A stretch of 64,000 nt of DNA from contig NZ_JNZY01000001.1 in the NCBI RefSeq assembly GCF_000717655.1, positions 1 to 64,000 on the forward strand, in the 5' to 3' direction. Shown in pieces: positions 34,919 through 45,578 of this stretch; within the stretch, counting starts at the first letter, position 1, and every line of letters starts with the position of its first letter. This DNA comes from Streptomyces katrae. GTDB lineage: Bacteria; Actinomycetota; Actinomycetes; Streptomycetales; Streptomycetaceae. Made by a program: the position numbers and the translations under genes. The notes beneath the pieces were generated by a model. It searched no databases. It saw only the letters and a list, made by a program, of their open reading frames with translations, and was not told the origin of the DNA.

Positions 34919-36532
34919 GTGACCCAAGTGACCGAACGCGGCACCCCGTTGCCGACGGCGTTGCCGCCCGCCCCGCGGGCCGCCGGGCGGCGCCGTTCGC
35001 CGGCCGCCGCGGCCTGTGTGCTGGGCGGGGCCATGGCCGCCGGGCTGGGGCTCGGCTTCCTCGCCGTGCTCGTCATCGTGCTGTGGATCAGCTCCCCCTA
35101 CCCCGACAGCGGTCCCGGCGGCGCCCTGCACCTGGCCGCCGGGCTCTGGCTGCTCGCCCACGGGACCGAGCTCGTCCGGTACGACACCCTCTCCGGGGTC
35201 CCGGCGCCCGTCGGCATGACCCCGCTGCTGCTCGTCGCGCTGCCCGCCCTGCTCATGCGCCGCGCCGCCCGCCTCGGCAGCGCCTCGGGCGACGGCAGCG
35301 ACGGGGACGAGGTCCTGCCCGCAAGCGCCGTCTTCTCCGCCGTGACCTGCGGATACCTCTCCGTCGGATCGCTGGCCACCGTCTATGCGGCCGGCGGCCC
35401 CATGCCCGCCGACCCGCTCAGCGCCGCCTGGCACGTCCCCCTGGTCGCCGTGCTCGCCGCCGCCGGTGGGGTGTGGGCGGCCAAGGGGCGTCCGCTCGGG
35501 CGGCTGCCCGAGTGGGTGCCGGGGGGCGTGCGGAGGGCCGTCGCGCGCCCCCGCTACGCCCTCGCGCTGCGCGCCGGAGCCGCGGGAGCACTGGTCCTCC
35601 TGGGCGGCGGCGCGCTGCTCGTCGGGGCCTCGCTCGCCTGGCACGCCGCGGAGGTCCAGGGCTCCTTCCTGGCGCTGACCGGGGTCTGGTCCGGCCGCTT
35701 CGCGGTCCTGCTGCTCGCCCTGGCGCTGCTGCCGAACGCCGTGGTGTGGGGCGCGGCCTACGCCCTCGGCCCCGGCTTCGCCCTCGGCGCCGGCGCGACC
35801 GCGACCCCGCTCGGCTTCGCCGGATCGCCCGCGCTGCCGAGGTTCCCGCTGCTGGCGGCGCTGCCGCCGGAGGGGTCCGGGACGGTGCTGACCTGTGCGG
35901 CCGCCGGGGTGCCGCTGCTGGCCGGGCTGGCAGTCGGGTGGTTCGCGGTACGCCGGGCGCGTGAAGTCTCGTACAGGGAAACCGCGCTGACGGCGGCTCT
36001 GGGCGCCCTCGTGTGCGCGCTGGTGCTGGCCGGGCTCGCGGCGGCATCCTCGGGGCCTCTCGGCTCGCGGGGGCTGGCGAGCTTCGGCCCGGTGTGGTGG
36101 GCGACCGGCGCGGCGGCCTTCGCGTGGACGCTGCTCCTGGCGGTGCCGGTGGCGGTGGCGGTGCACTCCTGGCGGACCCGGCCCGCCCGGCAGGCGGACA
36201 CGAGCGCCACGGAGGGGGAGGACGAGTGGCACGACAGCGGCGTACGGGAGCTGCGCTGGGAGGCCCTGCGGCGTGCCGCGGGCACCCTGATCCCCGACCT
36301 GACGCAGGATGCGCCCCCTGCCCCCGCCGAGCCTGCGCCCGTAGCCCCGGCACCGGCCGCACCCGTCAGATCATCGCGCCGGTTCACCGTCATGACGGGG
36401 CTTCACCTGGATCTGACGCCGGCTCCGGTCCCGGCGGAGCGGGCCGCTCCACAGGCACCCGAGCCGTCCGCACCCCTCGTACCGCCCGTGACCGGCGCCC
36501 GCGTGCTGGCCCGCCGCAAGCCTCCGGCCTGA
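34919..36532 (+). CDS. DUF6350 family multi-pass membrane protein
   Basis: A 537-residue membrane protein with about ten hydrophobic segments between residues 25 and 410 (for example [20 protein letters not shown] and [19 protein letters not shown]). A Pro/Ala-rich soluble tail ends in RRKPPA. I recall proteins of this type between sucCD and purN in Streptomyces as DUF6350, sometimes annotated as a cell-division membrane protein; function is not established. GTG 34919 is used; a GTG three codons later is possible. The weak ribosome-binding site suggests a nearly leaderless transcript. Confidence 0.7.
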   Translation: MTQVTERGTPLPTALPPAPRAAGRRRSPAAAACVLGGAMAAGLGLGFLAVLVIVLWISSPYPDSGPGGALHLAAGLWLLAHGTELVRYDTLSGVPAPVGMTPLLLVALPALLMRRAARLGSASGDGSDGDEVLPASAVFSAVTCGYLSVGSLATVYAAGGPMPADPLSAAWHVPLVAVLAAAGGVWAAKGRPLGRLPEWVPGGVRRAVARPRYALALRAGAAGALVLLGGGALLVGASLAWHAAEVQGSFLALTGVWSGRFAVLLLALALLPNAVVWGAAYALGPGFALGAGATATPLGFAGSPALPRFPLLAALPPEGSGTVLTCAAAGVPLLAGLAVGWFAVRRAREVSYRETALTAALGALVCALVLAGLAAASSGPLGSRGLASFGPVWWATGAAAFAWTLLLAVPVAVAVHSWRTRPARQADTSATEGEDEWHDSGVRELRWEALRRAAGTLIPDLTQDAPPAPAEPAPVAPAPAAPVRSSRRFTVMTGLHLDLTPAPVPAERAAPQAPEPSAPLVPPVTGARVLARRKPPA

Positions 36533-36567
36533 TCCGGGGCGGCCGCTGCGGCCGAACGTCACGGACG

Positions 36568-37176
36568 CTACTGCTGCACCTTGAGGATCTTGCCCACCAT
36601 GTTGTCCGGCAGCAGCGTGTTGCACTGCAGCTCCGCCGACTTCGTGAGGGCGTCCTCACGACAGATGTAGAAGTCCTTGTACGCCAGCTGCAAGCCGTAC
36701 GAGCTCAGGGCCAGCAGGATCGCCAGCGAGGCCGTGACCAGCCCGCCGATCGCCGCCGTCCGCTGCGGGCGGGCGGCCGGCCCGAGCGCCGCCAGGCCCC
36801 CCTGCGCGGCAGGGCCCGCCACGGCGTCGGCCCTCGCGTCCGAGGGGGATCCGGCCGCCGGCCTCCCGCGCAGCCCGCTGATGCCCCAGTACAGGGCGAG
36901 CGCACCCAGCAGCAGTCCCACCGACGGGATCCCGAAGATCCCGAAGAAGAAGCCCCACATGCCGGCCAGCAACGCGTACCGGGCGCGCCGCTGGACGGGG
37001 TCCGTCGGGTCCCAGCGCACGGGCCCGCCCGGACCGGTGCCGGGGTCCTCCCCGGGGCGGCCGCCATCGCCGTCGCCACCGCTGCGCGGCTGCCACGGCT
37101 GGTCGGGCCGGCCTTCCGGGGGAGCCGCGAAGGGGTTGTCGTCGGTGGAGGAGTCGGGCTGGCGGCGATCCGGCAT
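36568..37176 (-). CDS. membrane protein with Pro-rich N-terminus
   Basis: A 202-residue protein. The first 70 residues are polar and Pro/Gly/Asp-rich, then two or three hydrophobic helices follow (ALLAGMWGFFFGIFGIPSVG, LLLGALALYWGISGL, AAIGGLVTASLAILLALS). The C-terminus is outside or periplasmic-like with two Cys (YICREDAL, LQCNTLLP) that could form a disulfide. ATG 37176 begins MPDRRQPDSS; further upstream in-frame codons run into the purN promoter. It resembles the DUF4190-type small membrane proteins common in actinobacteria. Function unknown. Confidence 0.7.
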   Translation of the reverse strand: MPDRRQPDSSTDDNPFAAPPEGRPDQPWQPRSGGDGDGGRPGEDPGTGPGGPVRWDPTDPVQRRARYALLAGMWGFFFGIFGIPSVGLLLGALALYWGISGLRGRPAAGSPSDARADAVAGPAAQGGLAALGPAARPQRTAAIGGLVTASLAILLALSSYGLQLAYKDFYICREDALTKSAELQCNTLLPDNMVGKILKVQQ

Positions 37177-37388
37177 CGAGTGCGTTTCTTCCCCTGTGTC
37201 GTGGCCGTATGCGGCTTGTACGCCAGACGCTACCGCCCGCCCGTCCCCCCGTCCCTCGGGGGCTGTCCGGTGTGCCGGTATCGTTGCAGGCGGTCGGCGG
37301 CTTCGTAGGGTCCCCCGTATTTCGGGACACCGAAGTTTTGTCTGATCACACAAGATGTACGGAAGCATTCCCGCAGAAAGGGCCTCCC

Positions 37389-38012
37389 ATGGCCGCCTCC
37401 CGCCTGGTCGTGCTGGTCTCCGGTTCCGGCACCAACCTCCAGGCCCTGCTCGACGCCATCGATGCCCATCCCGGCGGATCCGAGGGCTTCGGCGCCGAAG
37501 TCGTCGCCGTGGGGGCCGACCGCGAGAACATCGTCGGCCTGGAGCGGGCCGAGAAGGCCGGGATCCCCACCTTCGTGTGCCCGGTCAAGGCGTACGCGAC
37601 CCGTGAGGAGTGGGACGCCGCCCTCACCGAGGCGACCGCCGCCCATGAACCGGACCTCGTCGTGTCCGCCGGGTTCATGAAGATCGTGGGCGCTTCGTTC
37701 ATCGGCCGCTTCGGCGGCCGCTTCATCAACACGCACCCCGCCCTCCTCCCGGCCTTCCCGGGCGCCCACGGCGTACGGGACGCCCTCGCCTACGGCGCGA
37801 AGGTCACCGGCTGCACGGTCCACTTCGTGGACGCCGGCGTGGACACCGGTCCGATCATCGCCCAGGGTGTGGTCGAGGTCCGGGACGAGGACGACGAAGC
37901 CGCTCTGCACGAGCGCATCAAGGAAGTCGAGCGCCAGCTGCTCGTCGACGTCGTGGGGCGCCTGGCCCGGCACGGCTACCGCATTGAGGGACGAAAGGTA
38001 ACAATCCAGTGA
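37389..38012 (+). CDS. purN: phosphoribosylglycinamide formyltransferase
   Basis: A 207-residue enzyme that transfers a formyl group from 10-formyl-THF to glycinamide ribonucleotide in purine synthesis. The phosphate-binding start [19 protein letters not shown], the catalytic Asn/His in [17 protein letters not shown], and [16 protein letters not shown] are diagnostic. ATG 37389 has AAAGGG upstream. The stop overlaps the purH start as GTGA, giving a purNH operon, as in most Streptomyces. Confidence 0.97.
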   Translation: MAASRLVVLVSGSGTNLQALLDAIDAHPGGSEGFGAEVVAVGADRENIVGLERAEKAGIPTFVCPVKAYATREEWDAALTEATAAHEPDLVVSAGFMKIVGASFIGRFGGRFINTHPALLPAFPGAHGVRDALAYGAKVTGCTVHFVDAGVDTGPIIAQGVVEVRDEDDEAALHERIKEVERQLLVDVVGRLARHGYRIEGRKVTIQ

Positions 38013-39598
38013 CCGCCGTAGAGAGCAGCACCATCTCGTCGAGCTCGTCGAAGCGGCCGATCCGGCGCGCGCTCGTCAGTGTCTACGACAAGACGGGACT
38101 GGAGGAGCTGGCCCGCGGCCTGCACGAGGCGGGCGTCGCGCTCGTCTCCACCGGCTCCACCGCCTCCAGGATCGCCGCGGCCGGCGTGCCCGTCACCAAG
38201 GTCGAGGAGCTCACCGGCTTCCCCGAGTGCCTGGACGGCCGGGTCAAGACCCTGCACCCGCGCGTGCACGCCGGCATCCTCGCCGACCTGCGCCTGGAGG
38301 ACCACCAGCGCCAGCTCGCCGAGCTCGGCATCGAGCCGTTCGACCTGGTGATCGTCAACCTCTACCCGTTCCGGGAGACCGTCGCCTCGGGCGCCACCCC
38401 CGACGAGTGCGTCGAGCAGATCGACATCGGCGGCCCGTCGATGGTCCGCGCCGCCGCCAAGAACCACCCCTCGGTCGCCGTCGTCACCAGCCCCGCCCGG
38501 TACGCCGACGTCCTCGCCGCGGCCCGCGGCGGCGGCTTCGACCTCACCGCGCGCAAGCGGCTGGCGGCCGAGGCCTTCCAGCACACCGCCGCGTACGACG
38601 TGGCCGTGGCCTCCTGGTTCACGAATGCGTACGCCCCGGAGCCGGAGGCCGTGCTGCCCGAGTTCCTGGCCGGCGCGTGGGACCGCAAGTCCACCCTCCG
38701 CTACGGCGAGAACCCGCACCAGGCCGCCGCGCTGTACACCGACGGGCAGCCGGGCGGGCTCGCCAACGCCGAGCAGCTGCACGGCAAGGAGATGTCCTTC
38801 AACAACTACGTGGACACCGAGGCCGCCCGCCGCGCCGCGTACGACCACGACGAGCCCTGCGTCGCGATCATCAAGCACGCCAACCCGTGCGGCATCGCCG
38901 TCGGCGCCGACGTCGCCGCCGCGCACCGCAAGGCGCACGCCTGCGACCCGCTGTCGGCCTTCGGCGGCGTCATCGCGGTCAACCGCCCGGTGACCGTCGA
39001 GCTCGCCGAGCAGGTCGCGGAGATCTTCACCGAGGTCATCGCCGCCCCGGCGTACGAGGACGGCGCGGTCGAGATCCTCGCCAAGAAGAAGAACATCCGC
39101 GTCCTGAAGGTCGACGGCACCCCGCACCAGCCCGGCGACCTGAAGCCGATCTCCGGCGGCGCGCTGCTCCAGCAGTCCGACCTCTTCCAGGCCGAGGGCG
39201 ACGACCCGAAGAACTGGACCCTCGCGACCGGCGACGCCCTCTCCCCGGAGGAGCTCGCCGAGCTCGCCTTCGCGTGGAAGGCCTGCCGGGCCGTCAAGTC
39301 CAACGCGATCCTGCTCGCCAAGGACGGCGCCTCGGTCGGCGTCGGCATGGGCCAGGTCAACCGCGTCGACTCGGCGAAGCTCGCCGTCGAGCGGGCGGGC
39401 GCCGAACGCGCGCAAGGCTCGTACGCGGCCTCCGACGCCTTCTTCCCGTTCCCGGACGGGCTGGAGATCCTGACCGCCGCGGGCATCAAGGCCGTGGTCC
39501 AGCCGGGCGGTTCGGTCCGTGACGAGCAGGTCGTCGAGGCGGCGAAGGCGGCCGGCGTGACCATGTACTTCACCGGAACCCGGCACTTTTTCCACTGA
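38009..39598 (+). CDS. purH: bifunctional AICAR formyltransferase/IMP cyclohydrolase
   Basis: A 529-residue enzyme for the last two steps to IMP. The N-terminal IMP cyclohydrolase (MGS-like) domain starts near [20 protein letters not shown] and has STGSTASRI and HPRVHAGIL. The formyltransferase domain has [23 protein letters not shown] and the ending [34 protein letters not shown]. Start GTG 38009 overlaps the purN stop. A strong hairpin follows. Confidence 0.98.
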   Translation: MTAVESSTISSSSSKRPIRRALVSVYDKTGLEELARGLHEAGVALVSTGSTASRIAAAGVPVTKVEELTGFPECLDGRVKTLHPRVHAGILADLRLEDHQRQLAELGIEPFDLVIVNLYPFRETVASGATPDECVEQIDIGGPSMVRAAAKNHPSVAVVTSPARYADVLAAARGGGFDLTARKRLAAEAFQHTAAYDVAVASWFTNAYAPEPEAVLPEFLAGAWDRKSTLRYGENPHQAAALYTDGQPGGLANAEQLHGKEMSFNNYVDTEAARRAAYDHDEPCVAIIKHANPCGIAVGADVAAAHRKAHACDPLSAFGGVIAVNRPVTVELAEQVAEIFTEVIAAPAYEDGAVEILAKKKNIRVLKVDGTPHQPGDLKPISGGALLQQSDLFQAEGDDPKNWTLATGDALSPEELAELAFAWKACRAVKSNAILLAKDGASVGVGMGQVNRVDSAKLAVERAGAERAQGSYAASDAFFPFPDGLEILTAAGIKAVVQPGGSVRDEQVVEAAKAAGVTMYFTGTRHFFH

Positions 39599-39628
39599 GC
39601 ACCGGTCACCGGTCACCGGACACCGAGT

Positions 39629-39676
39629 ACGGCGAAGGCCGCCACCCGCAGTGCTGGGGGTGGCGGCCTTCGCCGT
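39629..39676. terminator. 19-bp perfect bidirectional terminator after purH
   Basis: Arms 39629-39647 and 39658-39676 are perfectly complementary around 10 bases. It sits between convergent purH and a membrane protein gene and can serve both strands. Confidence 0.9.
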
Positions 39677-39726
39677 GCTGACGGGGTTCGTACCGCGGCC
39701 AGGACTCTGGGCTCAGGACTGCGGGC

Positions 39727-40404
39727 TCAGTACTGGGGGCGCCGGAAGTACGCGCCGGCGGCCGAGTTGGCCAGGCCGACCAGGACCCAGAGGGCCAGCC
39801 CGAACTGGATCAGGGCCAGGAGCAGCGAGAACACGACGGCCCCCGCCGCCGTATCGCTGCTGAGCGCCACGAAGTTGATGATCAGGCTGATCCCGGAGAA
39901 GAGGGTCATCAGCGAGCCGTAGATGATGCCGGAGACCCGGACACCGCCGCGGCCCTTGCCCAGCTTGGCGGCGGTCAGGATCGGCCACAGCGACAGGGCC
40001 AGCGCGAAGATGCCCGCAACGACGATCACGCCGCCCGCGAGCGCGCCCGCGTCGCTCGCCGAGGAGCCGTAGTCCGAGGAGCTGGAGCCCGAGAACGCCG
40101 AGGCGAACAGCGCCCCGCCGAGGAGGACGACGATACCGCCCAGGACCTGGAGGCCACCGACGATGAACAGGATGACGCGGGCGGCCTTCACCCCGCCGGG
40201 CATGGGCATCTCGGCGCCCGGGTATCCGCCGGGACCCGCGGGGTAACCCTGGTTCGGGTAGCCCATCGGTGCCTGCTGCGGGTAGGCGTAGCCGCCCTGC
40301 GGCGGGACACTGGGCGGTGCCTGCTGCGGGTAGCCGTAGCCGGGCTGGCCCTGCGGGGCCGGCGGCTGCTGCCCGTACGGGTTGTTCGGGTCGCCGAAGC
40401 TCAT
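39727..40404 (-). CDS. Pro/Gln/Tyr-rich N-terminus, four-helix membrane protein
   Basis: A 225-residue protein. Residues 1-70 are low complexity with PYGQQPPAPQGQPGYGYPQQ-like repeats. About four hydrophobic segments follow (VILFIVGGLQVLGGIVVLLGG; GVIVVAGIFALALSLWPIL; SGIIYGSLMTLFSGISLII; FSLLLALIQFGLALWVLVGL, read in part). ATG 40404 (MSFGDPNNP) has GGAGGAAC upstream. This is a common Streptomyces architecture without assigned role. Confidence 0.8.
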   Translation of the reverse strand: MSFGDPNNPYGQQPPAPQGQPGYGYPQQAPPSVPPQGGYAYPQQAPMGYPNQGYPAGPGGYPGAEMPMPGGVKAARVILFIVGGLQVLGGIVVLLGGALFASAFSGSSSSDYGSSASDAGALAGGVIVVAGIFALALSLWPILTAAKLGKGRGGVRVSGIIYGSLMTLFSGISLIINFVALSSDTAAGAVVFSLLLALIQFGLALWVLVGLANSAAGAYFRRPQY

Positions 40405-40561
40405 CTTGGGGTGTTCCTCCGTGGAAGTGCGGGGACGCACGGCACGCACGGAGGAAAATACTGCGATTTGCGGTCCGCCCCCCGGCACTGCCCGCGGCAC
40501 TCTTTCGGTCATCGTGGTCCGATCGGGCCGGAGTTGTCCAGCCGCGGCGCGACCGGCCCGT

Positions 40562-40578
40562 CACTTGTTGTGCAAGTG
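40562..40578. promoter_or_regulatory. inverted repeat upstream of folD
   Basis: CACTTG and CAAGTG are separated by TTGTG in a locally A/T-rich stretch between the divergent membrane protein and folD genes. It could be an operator near the folD promoter. It was recognised by eye. Confidence 0.3.
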
Positions 40579-40638
40579 CAATGAATGGTTCAAGTCTGTG
40601 ACGGACCCGCGGCGGCCCCCACGACTGGAACCGGGGGC

Positions 40639-40660
40639 GTCCCATCCGGGAGGATGGGAC
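40639..40660 (+). promoter_or_regulatory. hairpin enclosing the folD ribosome-binding site
   Basis: A perfect 9-bp stem (40639-40647 with 40652-40660) on a GGGA loop ends one base before the folD ATG at 40662. The GGGAGG Shine-Dalgarno lies in the loop and 3' arm, so the fold would restrict ribosome access. Confidence 0.55.
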
Positions 40661-40661
40661 C

Positions 40662-41525
40662 ATGACCGCCCAGATTCTCGATGGCAAGGCCACCGCCGCC
40701 GCGATCAAGTCCGAACTGACCGCCCGCGTGGCGGCGCTCAAGGCCCGGGGCATCACCCCCGGCCTCGGCACCCTGCTGGTCGGCGACGACCCGGGCAGCC
40801 GCTGGTACGTCAACGGCAAGCACAAGGACTGTGCCGAGGTCGGCATCGCATCCATCCAGCGCGAACTGCCCGCGACGGCCTCCCAGGAGGACATCGAGGC
40901 GGTCGTACGGGAACTCAACGCGAACCCGGAGTGCACCGGCTACATCGTCCAACTCCCCCTCCCCAAGGGCATCGACACCAACCGGGTCCTGGAGCTGATG
41001 GACCCGGCGAAGGACGCCGACGGCCTGCACCCCATGTCGCTCGGCCGGCTGGTGCTGAACGAGCCGGGCCCGCTGCCCTGCACCCCGTACGGGATCGTCC
41101 AGCTGCTGCGCCACCACGGCGTCGAGATCAACGGCGCCCACGTGGTGCTCCTCGGCCGCGGCATCACCGTCGGGCGCTCCATGGGCCTGCTGCTGACCCG
41201 CAAGTCGGAGAACGCCACCGTGACCCTGTGCCACACCGGCACCCGCGACCTGCCCGCCCAGCTGCGCCAGGCGGACATCATCGTCGCGGCGGCCGGCGTC
41301 CCGCACCTGGTCAAGCCGGAGGACGTGAAGCCCGGCGCGGCCGTCCTGGACGTGGGCGTCAGCCGCGACGAGCAGGGCAAGATCGTCGGCGATGTGCACC
41401 CGGGCGTCGCCGAGGTGGCCGGCTGGATCTCCCCGAACCCGGGCGGAGTCGGCCCGATGACCCGCGCGCAGCTGCTCGTGAACGTCGTCGAGGCGGCGGA
41501 ACGGACGTCGACCAGTGCAGGCTGA
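40662..41525 (+). CDS. folD: methylenetetrahydrofolate dehydrogenase/cyclohydrolase
   Basis: A 287-residue bifunctional enzyme interconverting 5,10-methylene-THF and 10-formyl-THF with [23 protein letters not shown] and the catalytic Lys in [52 protein letters not shown] and [16 protein letters not shown] are FolD signatures. It supplies 10-formyl-THF to PurN and PurH encoded nearby. The next gene overlaps its end by 11 bases. Confidence 0.97.
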   Translation: MTAQILDGKATAAAIKSELTARVAALKARGITPGLGTLLVGDDPGSRWYVNGKHKDCAEVGIASIQRELPATASQEDIEAVVRELNANPECTGYIVQLPLPKGIDTNRVLELMDPAKDADGLHPMSLGRLVLNEPGPLPCTPYGIVQLLRHHGVEINGAHVVLLGRGITVGRSMGLLLTRKSENATVTLCHTGTRDLPAQLRQADIIVAAAGVPHLVKPEDVKPGAAVLDVGVSRDEQGKIVGDVHPGVAEVAGWISPNPGGVGPMTRAQLLVNVVEAAERTSTSAG

Positions 41526-42009
41526 GCACGAAGCGGAAGCCGGGACCGGCGCCGGCTCGGGAACCGGGACCGGGTCCGGGAGCGGCGCCGAAGACGTCGT
41601 CTCCGCGCCCGCGGGCGCGGAGACGGCGAAGTCGCGCCGCTTCCCCTCCGTCACCCAGGACACGGCCCGGCCCGAGGGGCACGGCCGCGCCGCGCCCGGG
41701 GACGCGCTCGCGGCCCGGCAGTGGCCGATGCTCAGCGTCCTCGCCGCCACCGCGGTCGGACTGCTCCTGACCGCACTGGGACACCCCCGGGTCGGCTGCC
41801 TGGTGATCGGCGTGGCCCTGATCGCGGCCTCCGTGCTGCGGCGCGTACTGCCGCAGGTGGGGATGCTCGCGGTGCGCTCCCGCTTCACGGACATGGTCAC
41901 GTACGGGCTGCTGGGGGTGGCGGTCACGCTGCTCGCGCTGGTGATGGAGCCCAAGCCGTTGCTGCACCTCCCGTTCCTGGAGAGCGCGGTGCGCTTCACC
42001 GTCCGCTGA
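41515..42009 (+). CDS. DUF3017 membrane protein
   Basis: A 164-residue protein. The first 60 residues are polar, with a Gly/Ser/Thr-rich run. Then come three hydrophobic helices ([55 protein letters not shown]) matching the small DUF3017 family that follows folD in many actinobacteria. GTG 41515 overlaps folD, so they are co-translated. Function is unknown. Confidence 0.82.
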   Translation: MQAEHEAEAGTGAGSGTGTGSGSGAEDVVSAPAGAETAKSRRFPSVTQDTARPEGHGRAAPGDALAARQWPMLSVLAATAVGLLLTALGHPRVGCLVIGVALIAASVLRRVLPQVGMLAVRSRFTDMVTYGLLGVAVTLLALVMEPKPLLHLPFLESAVRFTVR

Positions 42010-43281
<1,272 letters not shown>

Positions 43282-43336
43282 TCGGCCGTACGGAGCAGGC
43301 GCCTCACCTGATCGCCTGAGCGGTACGAACACCCTT

Positions 43337-43364
43337 GCGCCCCGGCCAAACCTGGCCGGGGCGC
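43337..43364 (+). terminator. terminator after mdh
   Basis: A perfect 12-bp stem (43337-43348 with 43353-43364) around AACC, followed by TTTGG. It is a good intrinsic terminator. Confidence 0.88.
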
Positions 43365-43417
43365 TTTGGCGTGAACTGGCCTGTCGGGGGCCTGTAGGGG
43401 GAAAATAAGGTCAGCCG

Positions 43418-45208
43418 GTGACCGACCATCTGATTCCCCCTCAGTCGGGCGGGGGCGTCCCGGCAGACCCGCGCAACGGGCGACCGCCGGTGCACCCCTC
43501 CGTCAGCGAGGCCGGCCGCCTCCTGTGCGCGGGAACCTACCTCGACCCCTCGTACCGCGCTCGGGTGATCGACGAGCTGTACGTCCACGAGGAGCGGATC
43601 GCCGCCCCGTCCTACGGCTTCGACGCCACCCGGGTCCTGGCCCACGCGCTCCGCGCCCGCCGGGTCGAGCTCGCCTGGGCGGGCGGGATACTCGGCGCGT
43701 GGTTCGTGGGAGCCCTGCTGACCCGCGTGCTGGGTCTGTTGTTCACCCCCTTCCTGCTGCTGAGCTTCGCCAACTGGCTCCGCGGCCGGCGCCACCCCCT
43801 GGTGCGCTTGTCGGGCACGCTGCTGCGGATCTTCACCTGGCTGATGCTGGCCTTCCTCGTCTCCTTCTTCTGGACGGCCGTGTCCGACGACTCCGGGGAC
43901 GGTGAGTTCGCCCGGCTCCTCCTGGGCGTCGGCTCCGGCAGCTCCGGCAGCCTCGACGGGTACGACTACGACGGCGACTTCAGCGGGTCGGGCGGGTTCG
44001 ACGGCTCCGGCCGCGCCGCCGGCGGATCCGACGACTCCGTGCCCCTCACCCTGTGGCTGGCCCCCCTCGTGTACGCGGCCATCGTCTTCCTGGTGATGCT
44101 CCAGCGCGGATACGGCGCTCGCATCGTCTCCACCGACCTCGCCCCGCGCCGGTACGCCGACCCGTCCGCCGATCCCAGGACGCAGAACCCCCGCTTCGCC
44201 CGGGTCCGCGACCGCATCAAGCGCGAACAGCACGCGCACATGGTCATGTACGACATCAACGGCCCGTTCACGGGGGCCGGGGAGCCGTACCGGCCCTGGC
44301 AGCTCTCCGTGGAACTGCGCCCGCGCGAGGACCTCGGCCCCGACCGCAAGCCGCAGCCCCTCACCAACGCCGACATCGTGCGGCGCATCGTGCCCCTCCT
44401 GCTGGCCCTGCGCGTCCCGTCGCCGCACGGCTCCGCGCAGGCCCAGGCCGCCGTACTGGACCGGCTGCGCGAGCTGGTCGTCGACGAGTGCGTGTTCATG
44501 CCGGCCCGCGGGCTTCCGCACCGGGACCAGGCCCCGGTGTCGGCGCAGCAGTTCGCCGACCACCGGCTCGCCGCCGTAGAAGAGGGCGGGGAGCGGCGCA
44601 GGCACTTCCTGCGCGTGCGGGTCGGCGGCTGGGACGAGGACCTCGTCGTCACCGTCTTCGTACGGGTCCACACCCAGGGCGGGATGCTGATGCTGGAGGT
44701 CGCCCCGCACGTGCTGCTGCCCGTACGGACCACCTTCCAGAACGCCGAAGCGGACGCCGTCCGCTTCCTGAACAACACCTGGTACGGCAAGGCCGCCGCG
44801 GCCCTCGTCGCCACTCCCGGCTCGTTCGCGGGCTCCTTCGCCACCCTGGGCCGGGGGATCGCCGGCTGGTGGCGGATCGTCACCGGCGGCCATGGCGGGG
44901 CCCGTCCGGAGGGGCCGCGGCTCTCGGTGCGGGAGATCGCCGCGCAGGGGGACGGCTCGCTCTTCCACCTCATGGACCTCGACCGGTACCTCAAAACCAT
45001 TCAGGACCGGGTGGTCGGCGGGGTCACCGTCGCCCTGCACGAAGCGGGCTGGCACACAGCGGAATTCGCGCAGCGCGCGATCCACGTCGCCGAGGGCGGC
45101 ACCTTCATCCAGTCGGTGAGCAACAGCGCCTTCAGCGTCGGCGGCACTGACAACAAGAACACCGCGGGGAGCGGTACGGGCAGCAAGGGGAGCAGCGGTG
45201 GGAAGTAA
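43418..45208 (+). CDS. unrecognised membrane protein with C-terminal SAFSVGG motif
   Basis: A 596-residue protein of unknown function. Three or four transmembrane helices lie between residues about 85 and 230 (AWAGGILGAWFVGALLTRVL; LLRIFTWLMLAFLVSFFWTA; LWLAPLVYAAIVFLVMLQR), with a Gly/Asp/Ser-rich loop (GSGGFDGSG). A large soluble domain of about 330 residues follows, without recognised motifs. The C-terminus reads SNSAFSVGGTDNKNT and then a Gly/Ser tail. The same motif appears at the start of the next protein (GSAFSIGGSNNRNT). GTG 43418 has AAGG upstream. It is the first gene of a three-gene operon with overlapping ends. Confidence 0.7.
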   Translation: MTDHLIPPQSGGGVPADPRNGRPPVHPSVSEAGRLLCAGTYLDPSYRARVIDELYVHEERIAAPSYGFDATRVLAHALRARRVELAWAGGILGAWFVGALLTRVLGLLFTPFLLLSFANWLRGRRHPLVRLSGTLLRIFTWLMLAFLVSFFWTAVSDDSGDGEFARLLLGVGSGSSGSLDGYDYDGDFSGSGGFDGSGRAAGGSDDSVPLTLWLAPLVYAAIVFLVMLQRGYGARIVSTDLAPRRYADPSADPRTQNPRFARVRDRIKREQHAHMVMYDINGPFTGAGEPYRPWQLSVELRPREDLGPDRKPQPLTNADIVRRIVPLLLALRVPSPHGSAQAQAAVLDRLRELVVDECVFMPARGLPHRDQAPVSAQQFADHRLAAVEEGGERRRHFLRVRVGGWDEDLVVTVFVRVHTQGGMLMLEVAPHVLLPVRTTFQNAEADAVRFLNNTWYGKAAAALVATPGSFAGSFATLGRGIAGWWRIVTGGHGGARPEGPRLSVREIAAQGDGSLFHLMDLDRYLKTIQDRVVGGVTVALHEAGWHTAEFAQRAIHVAEGGTFIQSVSNSAFSVGGTDNKNTAGSGTGSKGSSGGK

Positions 45209-45575
45209 CGGCGAAGAGAGCGCGGTCCGGTTCGGCGACGTCACCGGCAGCGCCTTCAGCATCGGCGGAAGCAACAACAGGAACACCGTCCGGCAGGCCG
45301 GCGGCAGGGACGACGACGGCGTGCCCGGCGCGGCGGAGCTGCTGGAGGCCGTACGCGCACTGCGCGCCGAACTCGTGCGGATGCCCCGCAGCACCGGACG
45401 GGTGGAACTGGACGCGGAGCTGGAGGAGGCGGCCGACCGGCTGGAGGAGGCCGAGGAGATCCGGCCGGGGCTCGCCGCGCGGCTGCGCGGGGCACTGGAG
45501 CGGTGGGCTCCGCTGGTGGAGTCGGTGAGCGCGGCCACGGCGCTGGGCGGGCTGCTCGCCTCGCTGGGAGGCTGA
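45198..45575 (+). CDS. small protein with N-terminal SAFSIGG motif and helical body
   Basis: A 125-residue soluble protein. Residues about 12-31 carry VTGSAFSIGGSNNRNTV, matching the end of the preceding protein. The remainder is charged helix (AAELLEAVRALRAELV, VELDAELEEAADRLEEAEEI), probably coiled coil, ending with a small hydrophobic helix. GTG 45198 overlaps the upstream stop by 11 bases and has AAGGGGAG. The shared motif suggests the two proteins associate, perhaps by a beta-type stacking of this segment; that is inference. Confidence 0.7.
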   Translation: MGSNGEESAVRFGDVTGSAFSIGGSNNRNTVRQAGGRDDDGVPGAAELLEAVRALRAELVRMPRSTGRVELDAELEEAADRLEEAEEIRPGLAARLRGALERWAPLVESVSAATALGGLLASLGG

Positions 45576-45578
45576 CCG

